From NCBI RefSeq assembly GCF_963678635.1, contig NC_087065.1, positions 12,731,579 through 12,795,578 on the forward strand: a stretch of 64,000 bases of DNA. Reading direction: 5' to 3'. The position numbers and the translations under genes are program-made. The stretch comes from Symsagittifera roscoffensis. Its lineage: Eukaryota; Xenacoelomorpha; Acoela; Convolutidae. Within the stretch, counting starts at the first letter, position 1, and each line of letters starts with the position of its first letter. Below are positions 44,996 through 55,731 of the stretch, in pieces. The notes beneath the pieces were generated by a model. That model was given only the letters and a program-made list of their open reading frames with translations. It searched no databases and was not told the origin of the DNA.

Positions 44996-47596
44996 CTAAA
45001 AAACGCATCGCATACTTTTCTAAACTATACCACAGTGTTCTCGGAGTTAAAATTTTGAGAAAAAACTATATTCCTTATTTTTTGTAATGTTTCTTGGAAT
45101 ATTTGCAGTCATTTTGGATGATTCTGGGAAGATTTGCATTTCATTTGCAAGAAACAAGCTAAAATTGGCATTTTAATTCAAACCTATTCACAATTTTTTT
45201 TGTTGTCTTTGGTATGTTCGGTGCAAATTAAATTATATATTAGTCTGTAGCAGATTAGTTCGGTTTTGTAACCCTGGTTCGGCCGCCGATGAAGCAGAAG
45301 AGCAAACAAATGACAAGTGTAAGGACTTAGTAGATAATGGATATATTCTTCGACCGCTAGCTTTTGAGATTCAGGGCGCTGTCGGCCTAGGCACGGAATT
45401 TTTTTGAGCAAGCTTTGTTAGAGCTTAAGCATATGTACTGAGGAACCTAGGGCAAGCAATTTTAAAACAGAGAATCTCCTTGACAATACAGATTGCGAAC
45501 GCCGTTTGCGTATTTGGCACAAAAATTGACAAAACAACTTTCGACGAAATTTTTCTTGTAATACAATTTATGTAATTATACATAGTTTCTCGTGTCGATT
45601 TGCGTGTTTTAATAGAAGAAACATGACCACAATCGAGTTTAATTGTAAACACTAATCATTTCCTTTTTATGATTATCGCTTCCATATCTAGATAGTTTCA
45701 AGGATTTTACAAGAAGTAGCAGACACTCAGCAACAATTCAAAGCAGAAATTGCTGGGACTTGTAGCCCCTAAGTCGACGAAACATAAGTTAACTTCGCGT
45801 ATCATTGCAAAATCAAAGTTACTAAAAAAGTATACATCAATAAGAAAATCAAAAATGGTAGATTAAAAATTTAGTTTAAAAATACGATTTTTTTTTAATA
45901 ATCTGAAGTTTTTTTTTACTGTTTTTCTAATCAGAATATACACAATGATTAGATTTTTTTGAAAAGCATGTTCAGATGTTTGCATAAAATGGTTGAAATA
46001 TTAGCAACAAAGATCATCCTGAGTTTAAATTCGTTTCGGTTATTGTTTGATAATCTGTGCTTAAAATATTTTCGTATAAAATTCTTTCGGGTACTAAGCA
46101 CTCAACGACCCTTAAAGCAGTCAAAGCACTCTAAATCAAAAATTTATGCAACTTAAAGTAAAAGTATTGTAGTTAAAAGTGATTGGCCAAACATAGCCAA
46201 GGCAACTCAATCAACACCGTCAGGCATTTCATTAACAAGCAATTCAAGTATAATTATATATATATATATATATACATAAACATATATATATACAACATAT
46301 ATATATAGACAACTCGCACTCGCAACAGAAGACCACTCCCAAAACAAGACGACTGGCCAAATCTTAAGAAAAAGACAACTCGCAAAAGAGACAACCCGTA
46401 TAAAACTCGGAAGAAATCTTGATTTTCCTTTAATCTAATTGTGAAAAAAAGCTGTGAAACAACAAAATCTTCGAAGCCTCAACACTTTTTTTGGGTATAA
46501 AATCTTAACATATCAACGCTACAAATCAAGAGCTTACAGCTGCAAAATAGATAATTGATTTCATCGTTTTCAATAGTTTTTGGTTTCTTCTGTTGCAATT
46601 GTTCATATTTAGGACATTTATAGGGCTTTTCTCCGGATTTGAACCGAATCAGACAATTTTCCATTTAATTATGTTCGTTCCTTATTTACTGAATGATTTC
46701 TGATACAGTGGGGTTGTTGATACAGTTGGGTTATCAGCTTAATATTATTACTGTTAGATTTTTCGTAGCAACAAATCGTAAATCATTGGGAGGTAGCAGT
46801 TAATTATATTATCATGTACAATATATACTTGGTAGAAAATGAGGAACATCTTTAAAAAGTGCCATCAGCATAACAAGTCAACCAGGATTTTCCAAGTTTA
46901 GTTCAGCGGTCAACACAAAAAGGTCAGTCGGAATCCCCGGCCCTATGTCATGAGCCAAGAAATTCTCCCCTTTAGAGTGATTATAATTTTCACGGGAGTT
47001 GCTAAATCTCTTTTTCGTTGAATCTCTCTTGCAACCGAAGTAAATTTAGGCTTGTTTGCTGCGCATTGCGCATTCCTCAGAAACGGTGCTCGTTAGATTT
47101 TGAGAAACAGATATATTTGTGCTGTTTCTTTTATTTTTTGCATGACACTAAAACGTTTTGAAAATTTACATGTTGCACCCCAGAAGTAATGAAACGTTTA
47201 ACAATCATGCTTTCATAGCCTCCTTTTTTCAACCAAATTTAAATTGAAAAAATGCAAAAAAGATAAGACAAAAGTAGAAAACTTACTTTTCAACTTCTCG
47301 TTCATGAAATAACACACAATGTGAATGATTTAGTTTTTTCTCCACAAATAAATCATTATGTATAAATGCTTGCCAAAGTCTTTTTGAGCATCTCCAAGAT
47401 TTTAACCAGCTTTTTTCATTAAATCGAATTTCAAAATTTTTTTCATCTTCCAAGATCAAGGTTCGTTTACCGCGCTGACTTGTAATGAATTGCAACATTG
47501 TTCGATTATTGAGTGGAAACATATTTAGAAAGCAAAATGATGATTTACAAAATAATGCAAACATTATATAGTTATATATATGCATAAAAATCAAGG
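44996..47596. other. Intron of the receptor gene
   Basis: Lies between the M1-M3 exon and the proximal Cys-loop exon. It contains an (AT)n tract at about 46252-46307 and no further exon that I can recognise. A 75-codon minus-strand frame at 45184-45411 and a 61-codon frame at 46479-46664 have no domain support. Confidence 0.6.
46252..46307. repeat. (AT)n microsatellite
   Basis: Mostly alternating AT with ACATAAAC and ACAAC interruptions. Confidence 0.9.
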
Positions 47597-47760
47597 TGTA
47601 CTAATTAAATTAAAAATACATCATATTAATCAAATCAGATTACTGAAAAAAAGTATATTTCTTCATTTAAAGATATATATATATATATATAAATATATAA
47701 ATATACTTTTTTTCAGTAATATGATTTGATTAACGTGATGTTTTTTATTTAATTAGTCCA
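47597..47760. repeat. AT-rich palindrome with (AT)n centre
   Basis: Arms of about 60 bp (47597-47658 against 47697-47760) pair with few mismatches, sharing ACTAATTAAAT and TTACTGAAAAAAAGTATAT. The centre is alternating AT. The right arm contains the left breakpoint of the segmental duplication (about 47740). Confidence 0.85.
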
Positions 47761-47844
47761 CCTGAATTAACATGTATAGTTTAAAAAATTACCGTGGTCG
47801 ACTAATTGCACAACAATCGACTGCATCCTTTTTTTAAAACTTAC

Positions 47845-48045
47845 CTAGAATGAAGTTTGTGTTTTTGGATGCGTATGGCGAAAGAGTCATGAAACACTCC
47901 TGGCGGTCGAAAGGGAAACGGGTCACATCAAACTGACAGGTCAGCTGGTATGTCACCAATGAACTGTACGCCAGCACCATTCCAATGTCGAATACTGCTT
48001 GTCTGGTCATTGACTGGTACTTTACCAGTGACGTCTCCCACACAA
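47845..48045 (-). CDS. Cys-loop receptor exon with the Cys-loop, copy 1 (proximal)
   Basis: 201-bp exon of the extracellular ligand-binding domain. It encodes VVWETSLVKY...TRQAVFDIG followed by the signature Cys-loop: two Cys separated by 13 residues (QFDVTRFPFDRQE) including the invariant FPFD. Acceptor ...TTATTAAAG and donor GTAAGT; phase 1 in and 1 out, joining G to AC of the M1-M3 exon to give a continuous ILDLESS. Its length is a multiple of three. Exon copy 2 lies at 54975-55175. The preceding exons of the domain and the signal peptide are not in this window. Confidence 0.9.
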
Positions 48046-48219
48046 CTTTAATAAAAGACATTTATCGGATAATTAAAAATATAACACTGGATGTATCAGG
48101 AACTCAGTTGGATTCGATCCACTCACCACTCAAAGGGTTCCACCCCTTTGGTAATAATTTACGACATCCATATTCAGCCGGCCGAAATTATAATCTTTCA
48201 TGAAAACCGCCTATATACT

Positions 48220-48477
48220 TGTGATATGCGTTGCGATATCGGTTGAAAACAAGTTGTAATTCAATACTGTATTTGGAATATTGCATTTAGATTTTCTCTT
48301 TCTTTTGTTTTATTTTGTTACTGAGAGCTAGATCAGTGTTACGAACTCTGATCTCTCACTTATTCTCAATGTCATCACTCACTATGACCTTGAGCATACC
48401 ATAAAAGTAATGAGTAAGCACCATAGGTTGGTTGTACATACATAGACAAATACTGCTACTGCAGTAGCGGTATGACA
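48220..48477 (-). repeat. 3' LTR of element 2
   Basis: 258 bp, TGTG...GACA on the + strand. It differs from the 3' LTR of element 3 at about three positions. The purine tract GGGGGGTG lies just outside on the element's 5' side. Confidence 0.9.
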
Positions 48478-48601
48478 CACCCCCCTCGGTGGAAGAAATA
48501 AATTATACAACATAAGTAGGATAATTTATTTAAAAAGATTTCAATATACTCAGTTCATAAGAAAGTCTCCTGGTTAATTGACGGTTTAGTTTATGGAACT
48601 C

Positions 48602-50515
48602 TCAGTTTTCTTCCAACTCTATTTCCCAACTCGGGTTCCATTCAACTCCTTCGTCTAGTGTAGCATACCCAAATTTTCGCATGAAGAGGTGTCTTTCGAG
48701 TCGTCTTACTTTTGATTCCATTGGTCTATCGCTTCGATCCTTGAAGTCTCTCAGTTGATTTCTGTATTCCTTAAGTGCTTCCTTCAGAAGTCCTCCCCCT
48801 GTGAGATTTTCTGAAATCTCTTTAATTGAATGCTTTATCGGGTCTCCAAAGCGTTTAGGTTCCTTGTTTTTTGTTTGCCTGGAGCTTCGTCTGATACCCG
48901 ACTCTTCAGTACTCGACTCGTCCGAAAATCCTTGTGGTGGTTCGAAAGTTGTATCTTTTTCCGAAATTTGGTGGGGATTTCCTCGGATTTCGTCTGCAAC
49001 TCGCTGTACTCCTCTTTTTAGCAATTGGTCTGCATACTTCTCCCACTCGGACGGTGCTAAATTGCGATTGTGGAATGTGTCCACTATGTCCTCTAGGGGA
49101 GTGTGGGAGTCAATATATTTCAATTTTGACCGCTGTTTTGGTTTCGGTGTAGAACTTGACTGATTTTTGGTGTCCACTTTTTCCGGCCTTGATGTCGATT
49201 GCTCCTGTTCCGGGTTGACTGCCGTCGCAGTTTGGCTTGTCCCCTGTTGCTGCTTGTTTCGATTTTTCTTTTCTTTCCCGTTCTTTTCCTACTTCTTGGT
49301 GTCGTTTTCCTCTATAGTTGATTTTGGGCCCGCCAAATTGGGTTTTGCTCTTTTGACTGCCAAGTTCAGACCTCCCCCTGATTCTGTGTCTTTTGAAGTC
49401 ACTATTGTTTGGCTCTTTTGAAAACGCTCTATGGGATTCATCGTATCTGCGATCTCCATTTCTTCTTGTAGTTCTTCATCTGATCCCAGCTCCTCGAGTA
49501 ATTCTGGGGAACTGATCCTCTTAAACTTTTTTGTAGGTTCCACCGATGGACTTTTACTCGTGCTTCGCTGATTATCTTGTGTCAGCCCCGTTTTCGGTTG
49601 TCCAATATCCGATTTCCTATAAATCGAGCCAGTAGACGTCTTGATTGTTGAGTCTGTTTCAGAAGCGATTTTCCCTTTTAGTTGTCTGGTTAATGCTTGT
49701 CCGCTTTTTCTTAGTGGGTCCTTTCTGAGTATTGTTTTAGGTGGTGATTTACATTGACTTTCCACTTTGTCCTCCACAAATCCTTTCTCCCAAGAGTAAA
49801 TCATCTCCTTTCGAAGATCGGGATTGAGTAGTCCTGTCTCGTCCACTAATTTTCTGATATCGTTTTTAGCCGCATCTCTTCTCTCGTTGTTCCATCGGGC
49901 GTTCGCCTCCAACAGATCCTTTAGAGCTTTGGCCTTTTCTTTATCTCTGTCCGATGTTAGCTGCTGCTTGTGCAGTGGGCTTGTATCTCTGCTGAGTTGT
50001 CCTTTGCGTACTATTTTGAGGTTCTCTCTCGACTGGTCAATTCTACGTTTCAATTGAGAAGCCGTCAGCGCTGAGCGTTCCAAGTGTTGTTTGTCTAAAT
50101 ACTCAGAATCATTTAAAAACCTATCCCTCACAATTTTAAATTCTGTTTTTGGTAGTCTGCCAAAATGTGCTTGAAACGGGGATACTTGAATGGTTTTCTG
50201 CTTGTTCCACCGTAAATCTCTCATTATAATACTAAGACATAACTTGATTGATTTATTATTTTCTTCGAGCATCATCACCCCCAGTCTTCTTTTTATAGTT
50301 TGGATTGTACGTTCAACCAAACCACAGCCTCTGTGGTCCCCCACCGGACAGAATTTTTGCTCGATATTGAGTTCCGAACAGAATTTTTTTAGCGTTTTCG
50401 CCTTAAAACCTGAAAATTGGTCCGAACGAATTGATTCAGGAACTCCATGCGTGTCGATATATGATCTCAAAAATTTTACTGTGCACTTCCCACTTGTAGA
50501 TTTTGTAACCTTCAC
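48602..50515 (-). pseudogene. pol integrase core and long C-terminal tail, element 2
   Basis: The integrase core from the second catalytic Asp (RSDQFSGF) through the Glu (GLVERTIQT) and SPFQAHFG is followed by about 440 residues of hydrophilic tail (basic coiled-coil-like part, Ser/Lys-rich part, then a folded-looking end with RLERHLFMRKFGYATL and ELEEN stop). A single-base nonsense codon near 49287-49289 splits the tail; element 3 has Ser there. The frame at the N-terminal side is offset from the preceding segment near 50548. Confidence 0.8.
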
Positions 50516-50547
50516 TGATGGAAATTTTGAGAATCGATCTATCGCTA

Positions 50548-51096
50548 CTAAAAGGTAGATTTTTTTCCTTTTTGGTTTTCTATGGGCCCCGCATAATCTA
50601 ATTGTACTTCCTGTCCCGGCTGCGTGAGCAGTGGCAGTGGTTTTGACGTATTTTTCGAAATAAGATATTTTACATTCTTACCATATCTGGTACAGCTACG
50701 GCACTCCTCTGCCAGATTCACAATGTCCTTATTCATGTGTGGCCACCACAGGTATTGCGCTGCTCCCAGCATAGCCTCTTGGCCTGGATGCCCTCGATGT
50801 ATTCTTTTTAGGACAGCTTGTCTGAGTTGTACGGGGACTGCTAGCCGGTTATTCACCAAGATGCAGTCGTCCTGAACTGCCATCTGTGACCACAACGGGT
50901 TTGTATAAGGTCCCATTAATTCAAAGCCTTGTTTGTCCCCTCTTTCTATCACTCGTCTGAGGCGGTCCATCCACGTGTCTTCGGTGGTCAATTCTGCTAG
51001 TAGACTTTTGTCGAACAGTTTTGCTGAAAAGTCCAGGGTCTCTACTTGTTGCTGCTTTTGCAGTTTATTTTTTCCTTCGGCGGTTCTATTGAGCAC
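50548..51096 (-). pseudogene. pol integrase zinc-binding domain, element 2
   Basis: HHCC domain: HRGHPGQEAM...QYLWWPHMN...CRSCTRYGK, followed by the first catalytic Asp in VQLDYAGP. The frame ends with a shift at KGKK. This whole stretch is missing from element 3. Confidence 0.85.
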
Positions 51097-52024
51097 ACTT
51101 CCTCTTCACTCTCCGCCTCTTCTGTAGTCGTCATGTCCATCTCTATTACCTGCACCTCACTGAGTTTCCGTTGCGCCGATGCGATTGGTTTAGTCAATGC
51201 TGAACTCGATTCATGTTCCGAGCTGTCCCTGACTTCTTGGGTGTGTGCCACCAGATCTCTATTTTCCCGTATATTGTCTTCTCCGCCTATTAGTTGCCAG
51301 AATGAGAGTAGTCTTTGATCTGCTTCTCTTTGTTGATCCGGTTCAAGCTGCCATTTTACTCGTGATGCATGTCGTGTTTCACTGTCTGAGCTATCTCTGT
51401 TTTTCCGGCCACCTCTAATTATTTTCCTTGTACGCTGGACTGTCTCTGTGATCTCCTCCTCTTCCGAAAGTTCGTTTGTGTTGGATAGTGAGCGGTTCCA
51501 CTTTGGGTCCATTAGAATCTCTTCGCGTTCCTCATTTCGCCATTCTTGTGGTGAGGCCGACCACCAGTCGTATGATCTGTTTCCTGACATCTCGATCCTT
51601 GAGTCTGTTTTTTTTTTCTAATTTCTGGCACTGGTTGTTTTACGATTTTGGAATTATTTAAGACTGACTGTTTGTTGGGTTGATTTGACAAAAAAGTGAT
51701 CTGTTTTTGTTGAACTTTTGTGTTTAGCTGTTTTTGCAGTCGTGAAAACTGTTTTCTTTCGTTACGGTCGAGCTTTGTTCGTTTTTGACCGTTTTGGTTG
51801 CTATAGCAACCATTACTTGATGACTGTTTCTTTGCATTCCTTCTAGAACATTCTAGAACGTTTTCGTTCCGGTTGAGCGACCCAGTTTCTTTAAGCCTAC
51901 TGTTCCAGCAGTCGAACGCTTCATGAAAGGAGTTTATTGTCGCTACTACAAACTTTTCGTCTAATTCGGATTCACGCCAGGGATCATTGAAAGGATCACG
52001 CGATAAATAATCAACTATGCCCAT
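51042..52024 (-). pseudogene. Long charged linker between RNase H and integrase, element 2
   Basis: It begins with DYLSRDPFNDPW, the tether motif typical after gypsy RNase H. It continues with about 130 residues rich in Asn, Lys and Gln, then, in a shifted frame, about 180 residues rich in Glu, Arg and Ser (EEEEITETV, EEAESEEEV). No known domain is seen. Gypsy elements usually have a short tether here. Confidence 0.6.
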
Positions 52025-52066
52025 GTCCCTCGCCGGAATGTGAACTATTTTGAACTGATATGGCAG

Positions 52067-52861
52067 TTACCGGTCAACCCATCGGGTTAAACGTGATTGG
52101 TAGGTCTTGTTCGATTTGTTACTATCCAATGCTGTTGTTAGTGCTTTATGATCAGTTGCAATGGTAAATGGTTTTCCCAAGAGGTAGTGTTTATATCTAT
52201 CTACTGCCCACACAACTGCCAATAACTCCAATTCATTTGTTGAATATTTTTTTTCTTGGGCATTTAGGTATCGGGATGCGAATGAAATTGGGACCCACAG
52301 GCCTTCATCATTTTGTTGTTCTAAAGTAGCCCCCCACTCATATTTTTTTACCGGGAGTTTCATGTTTTTTAACTTTTTCTTTTGATTCTCTTCTTTTAGA
52401 AGTGGTCTTAATTTTTCAGTCAGACTTGCTGCGTTAGGTACAAATTTAGCTAAATGATTTATACTTCCCAGGAATGACCTTAGCTGTTTAAGCGATTTCG
52501 GCGGGTTTAAATTTACTACCGCTTCCGTTTTAGTGATTTTTGGTCTAACCCCTGCTTCTGAGAGATGATGACCCAACCAATTCACTTCTTGTTTGAAAAA
52601 TTCGCATTTTGATAGTTTCAATGCCAAATTTTCCGCGTCCAATTTTTTCAATACTGCTTCTACCAAGTTTCCATGTTCAATTTCACTTCCCTTTGACACA
52701 ATAAGTATGTCATCCAGAAAACAGAACGTGTTTTTAGCGTGGTTGATTGTTCTATCCATGGCCTTTTGAAATTCAGCTGGCATATCTGCTAAACCGTAGA
52801 ACCCTGTCAAAAATCTGTCAAGGTTCCGGTTGCTTTTCCACCAACAATGTTGAAGTTGCAT
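52067..52861 (-). pseudogene. pol RT palm-thumb and RNase H, element 2
   Basis: It contains RFLTGFYGLADMPAEF, the catalytic FLDD, SFLGSINHLAKFVP and the RNase H blocks NELELLAVVWAVDRY and ATDHKAL. Relative to element 3, 41 residues are missing at about 52333, including the first RNase H Asp (KCDASHDG region); CCCC at both ends suggests a microhomology deletion. A frame change at about 52815 separates it from the upstream RT, and a TAA at about 52065 ends it; both are shared with element 3. Confidence 0.88.
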
Positions 52862-53967
52862 TGTCTAGCTGTATCAGCAGCCAATTTTAATTGACTGTAC
52901 GCATATTTCAAATCTAACACCGAAAAATATAGCGTAACTTTTTTGTTTTCAGTCACAATCTGGCTTACCCCATCAATGAGTTCATCTACATTCGGCATTT
53001 GGTATTTATTTTTGAACAATTGTCTATTGATTGGTTTCGCGTCCATTGCCAATTTTATTGAATCGTCTTTCTTTACTGTTATCACAATCGGAGCGATAAA
53101 GCAATCACTTGTACATTTATCAAGTTTTGTTATATGACCTTCTGTCAACAACTTCTCGACTTCTTTTTCGACTTTATCTTGTATGTGAATTGGGATTCTT
53201 CTCCCCTTTTCTTGAATCGGACATAATGGATATTTAAATTTTGAGCTGACAATTTGATTTTTCGAAATACCTTGTCTTTCAAATAAGTTTTTAAATTGAG
53301 TGAAAAATTTTTCTTTCCAACCTTCTGACTGCTCGCACATGAACACGTCAAACCTGGTGAGTTCCTTGGGCGCTGGTTTTTGTGTAGTAACTATTCCCAC
53401 TTGTCCTTGCAAGTCTAGTCCCATGATACATCTGGTCTTTCGTTCTGATACCAGAAAGGTGGCGCCCTTTATCTCCCAGCCCGCTGACCTCAGATTGGTC
53501 TTTAGGGCTCCAAGTATACTGATCGGTTGTTTGTTGTAGTCCACGAATTTGGTTTGTAAGTTCAGTTTATCTGACGGAATGAATCTTACTTTGTTTGATT
53601 TTTCCATAATTTCCTTCGTTGTCACCCAGTTGAGAAATGAAACTGGACTTCCTGTGTCCACTGTTAATTGAATTATTTGGTTATCTATTCGTACCATGGC
53701 CTTTAATGATTTTACACGCTTCCATGTTGGATCGCGAATCGAATCTATTTTCTGAACTCGTAACATTTTTCCGTTTGATTTGTTCCTCATTTCATTGATT
53801 CGATCTTTCACATATTTTGAAACTCTCTCGTTTTCCGGTTGATAGGTTTGTACCGACATAACTTCAAATTCACTACATGACCCAACACTTTCACTTATCT
53901 GATCGCATTCCTCTACCGATCCTTCCGAGTCTTCCGCAACTTCACTTACTTGTTGGGATCTGCACAT
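52807..53967 (-). pseudogene. pol protease and RT fingers-palm, element 2
   Basis: Aspartic protease with LTVDTGSPVSFLN and a downstream IMGLDLQG block. The RT N-terminal part follows, with the KYPLCPIQEKGRRIPIHIQ-type entry, DCFIAPIVIT and LDLKYAYSQLKL (first RT Asp). It overlaps the end of gag in another frame at the zinc knuckle. Confidence 0.88.
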
Positions 53968-54852
53968 TTTAGCGAAATGATTTTTTTACCACAGTGTTTA
54001 CAAGTTTTCCCCATCGCTGGACAATTTTTCAGGTGTCCCTGGTCAAACGTCCTTCCACGTCTATTACATGGTTTTGTTTTCGTGTTTTGATTCTTGTTAT
54101 TGTTTTGTCTTTTAGTCGATTCCCTTCTGTTTGGAGTCTTGGTTGTCCCCGACAAATTTCGAACTGCCATTACAGGTTCTTGTTTTATTCTCACACCCGA
54201 GGTGTAATTGCTACTTGATCCCGCTATAGCCGCAGCATTAGTCTTTTGAAACGCCATTGTGGTTAACTTGCTATGTTCAAATTTTATAGCCCTTTTCAGA
54301 ACCTCTTCCGGGTCTAGAGTCTCGAATGTCAGCGTGTCCTGCAATGTCATGTTTTTTCATTTTTGAAATGAACAGGTCTCGGACTATTTCATTTTCCAAT
54401 GCTCCCAGTTCTGATCGGGCTGCTTGTGCAGTTAACGCTGCGTGAAATGATTCCAGAGATTCTCCATGTTCTTCCATTCTCGTAAATAGCTTGTATCTTT
54501 CGTATGTTACACATTTTACCTTTTGAAACGAGACTTCTGCCAAATCTGTAATTTCCCGGAACGTCATTCTCGATATTTCAGCATGCGGGTTCTTTTGTAG
54601 GAATCTCTTCTTTCCCTCTGTACCCAAAGACAAAAATAATCTGGACACCAATTTCTTTTGCACTTCGTTGTAGAAGACATTGAGTCCGACTCGTGGGCCT
54701 CTTGTCTTCCTCTCATCGTTCTCCAATACTACTCTATCTATAGCTAGCTTATCTCTAAGAATCCTAGCGTTCCTCGCATCTTCATTCTCTCCGTCTCTGG
54801 GTGTTTCTGTGTGTGGTGGTGGTTCCTCTAATATGTCTTTTGTTTCTTCCAA
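53946..54852 (-). pseudogene. gag of element 2 (5' truncated, two frames)
   Basis: The capsid part (54277-54852) and the C-terminal part with a basic stretch and an incomplete zinc knuckle CKHCGK (53946-54350) are in different frames, the change falling at a run of six A near 54350. A run of seven A inside the knuckle (about 53980) marks a second change between gag and pol. Both runs are the same in element 3. Confidence 0.8.
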
Positions 54853-54974
54853 AATTGTTTGTTTCTTCCGTTTTTTATTTAATTAGTCCACCTGAATTAA
54901 CATGTATAGTTTAAAAAATTACCGTGGTCGACTAATTGCACAACAATCGACTGCATCCTTTTTTTAAAACTTAC

Positions 54975-55175
54975 CTAGAATGAAGTTTGTGTTTTTGGAT
55001 GCATATGGCGAAAGAGTCATGAAACACTCCTGGCGGTCGAAAGGGAAACGGGTCACATCAAACTGACAGGTCAGCTGGTATGTCACCAATGAACTGTACG
55101 CCAGCACCATTCCAATGTCGAATACTGCTTGTCTGGTCATTGACTGGTACTTTACCAGTGACGTCTCCCATACAA
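54975..55175 (-). CDS. Cys-loop receptor exon with the Cys-loop, copy 2 (distal)
   Basis: 201 bp, with the protein identical to copy 1 at 47845-48045. I see two third-position changes (in a Val and a Tyr codon). Acceptor (…AAAAAAG) and donor GTAAGT are intact and phases match. Because it is symmetric and a multiple of three long, either copy, or both, could be spliced in without changing the frame. Downstream of it (gene sense) lies element 2 in the intron before copy 1. Confidence 0.85.
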
Positions 55176-55344
55176 CTTTTAAAAAAGACATTTATCGGAT
55201 AATTAAAAATATAACACTGGATGTATCAGGAACTCAGTTGGATTCGATCCACTCACCACTCAAAGGGTTCCACCCTTTTGGTAATAATTTACGACATCCA
55301 TATTCAGCCGGCCGAAATTATAAGTTTTCATGAAAACCGCCTAT

Positions 55345-55349
55345 ATACT
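55345..55349. repeat. Target site duplication, left of element 3
   Basis: ATACT, repeated exactly at 61489-61493. The same ATACT precedes the 3' LTR of element 2 at 48215-48219. Confidence 0.92.
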
Positions 55350-55607
55350 TGTGATATGCGTTGCGATATCGGTTGAAAACAAGTTGTAATTCAATACTGT
55401 ATTTGGAATATTGAATTTAGGTTTTCTTTTTCTTTTGTTTTATTTTGTTACTGAGAGCTAGATCAGTGTTACGAACTCTGATCTCTCACTTATTCTCAAT
55501 GTCATCACTCACTATGACCTTGAGCATACCATAAAAGTAATGAGTAAGCACCATAGGTTGGTTGTACATACATAGACAAATACTGCTACTGCAGTAGCGG
55601 TATGACA
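55350..55607 (-). repeat. 3' LTR of element 3
   Basis: 258 bp. Just outside on the element's internal side (55608-55617) is the purine tract GAAGGGGGTG (minus strand), in the position expected for the plus-strand primer. Confidence 0.92.
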
Positions 55608-55731
55608 CACCCCCTTCGGTGGAAGAAATAAATTATACAACATAAGTAGGATAATTTATTTAAAAAGAGTTCAATATACTCAGTTCATAAGAAAGTCTCC
55701 TGGTTAATTGACGGTTTAGTTTATGGAATTC

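Larger units (their letters stand above)
47740..54855. repeat. Segmental duplication, copy 1
   Basis: Direct repeat of 54870-61069. It holds one Cys-loop exon with its flanks and most of a retrotransposon (element 2). It ends inside the retrotransposon's gag. A 14-bp filler (54856-54869) that partly copies adjacent sequence (TGTTTCTTCC) precedes the start of copy 2. Confidence 0.9.
48220..54855 (-). mobile_element. Ty3/gypsy-like retrotransposon, element 2 (5' truncated)
   Basis: Copy of element 3 created by the segmental duplication rather than by its own insertion: its 3' LTR is flanked by the same CTATATACT as element 3, and its 5' part stops at the duplication junction inside gag, so the 5' LTR and about the first 50 gag codons are missing. 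Compared with element 3 it keeps the integrase but has a 123-bp in-frame deletion in RNase H and a nonsense codon in the tail (about 49287-49289). It lies in an intron in the same orientation as the receptor gene. Confidence 0.92.

Noticed and set aside
45184-45411. 75-codon minus-strand frame in the receptor intron
   Set aside because: Considered as a missing receptor exon, but there is no Cys-loop receptor similarity and the flanking exons already join in phase without it.
46479-46664. Minus-strand frame containing SGEKPYKCPKY, like a C2H2 zinc-finger linker
   Set aside because: Only one cysteine of the finger is present and there is no second Cys or His pair; probably chance within an intron.
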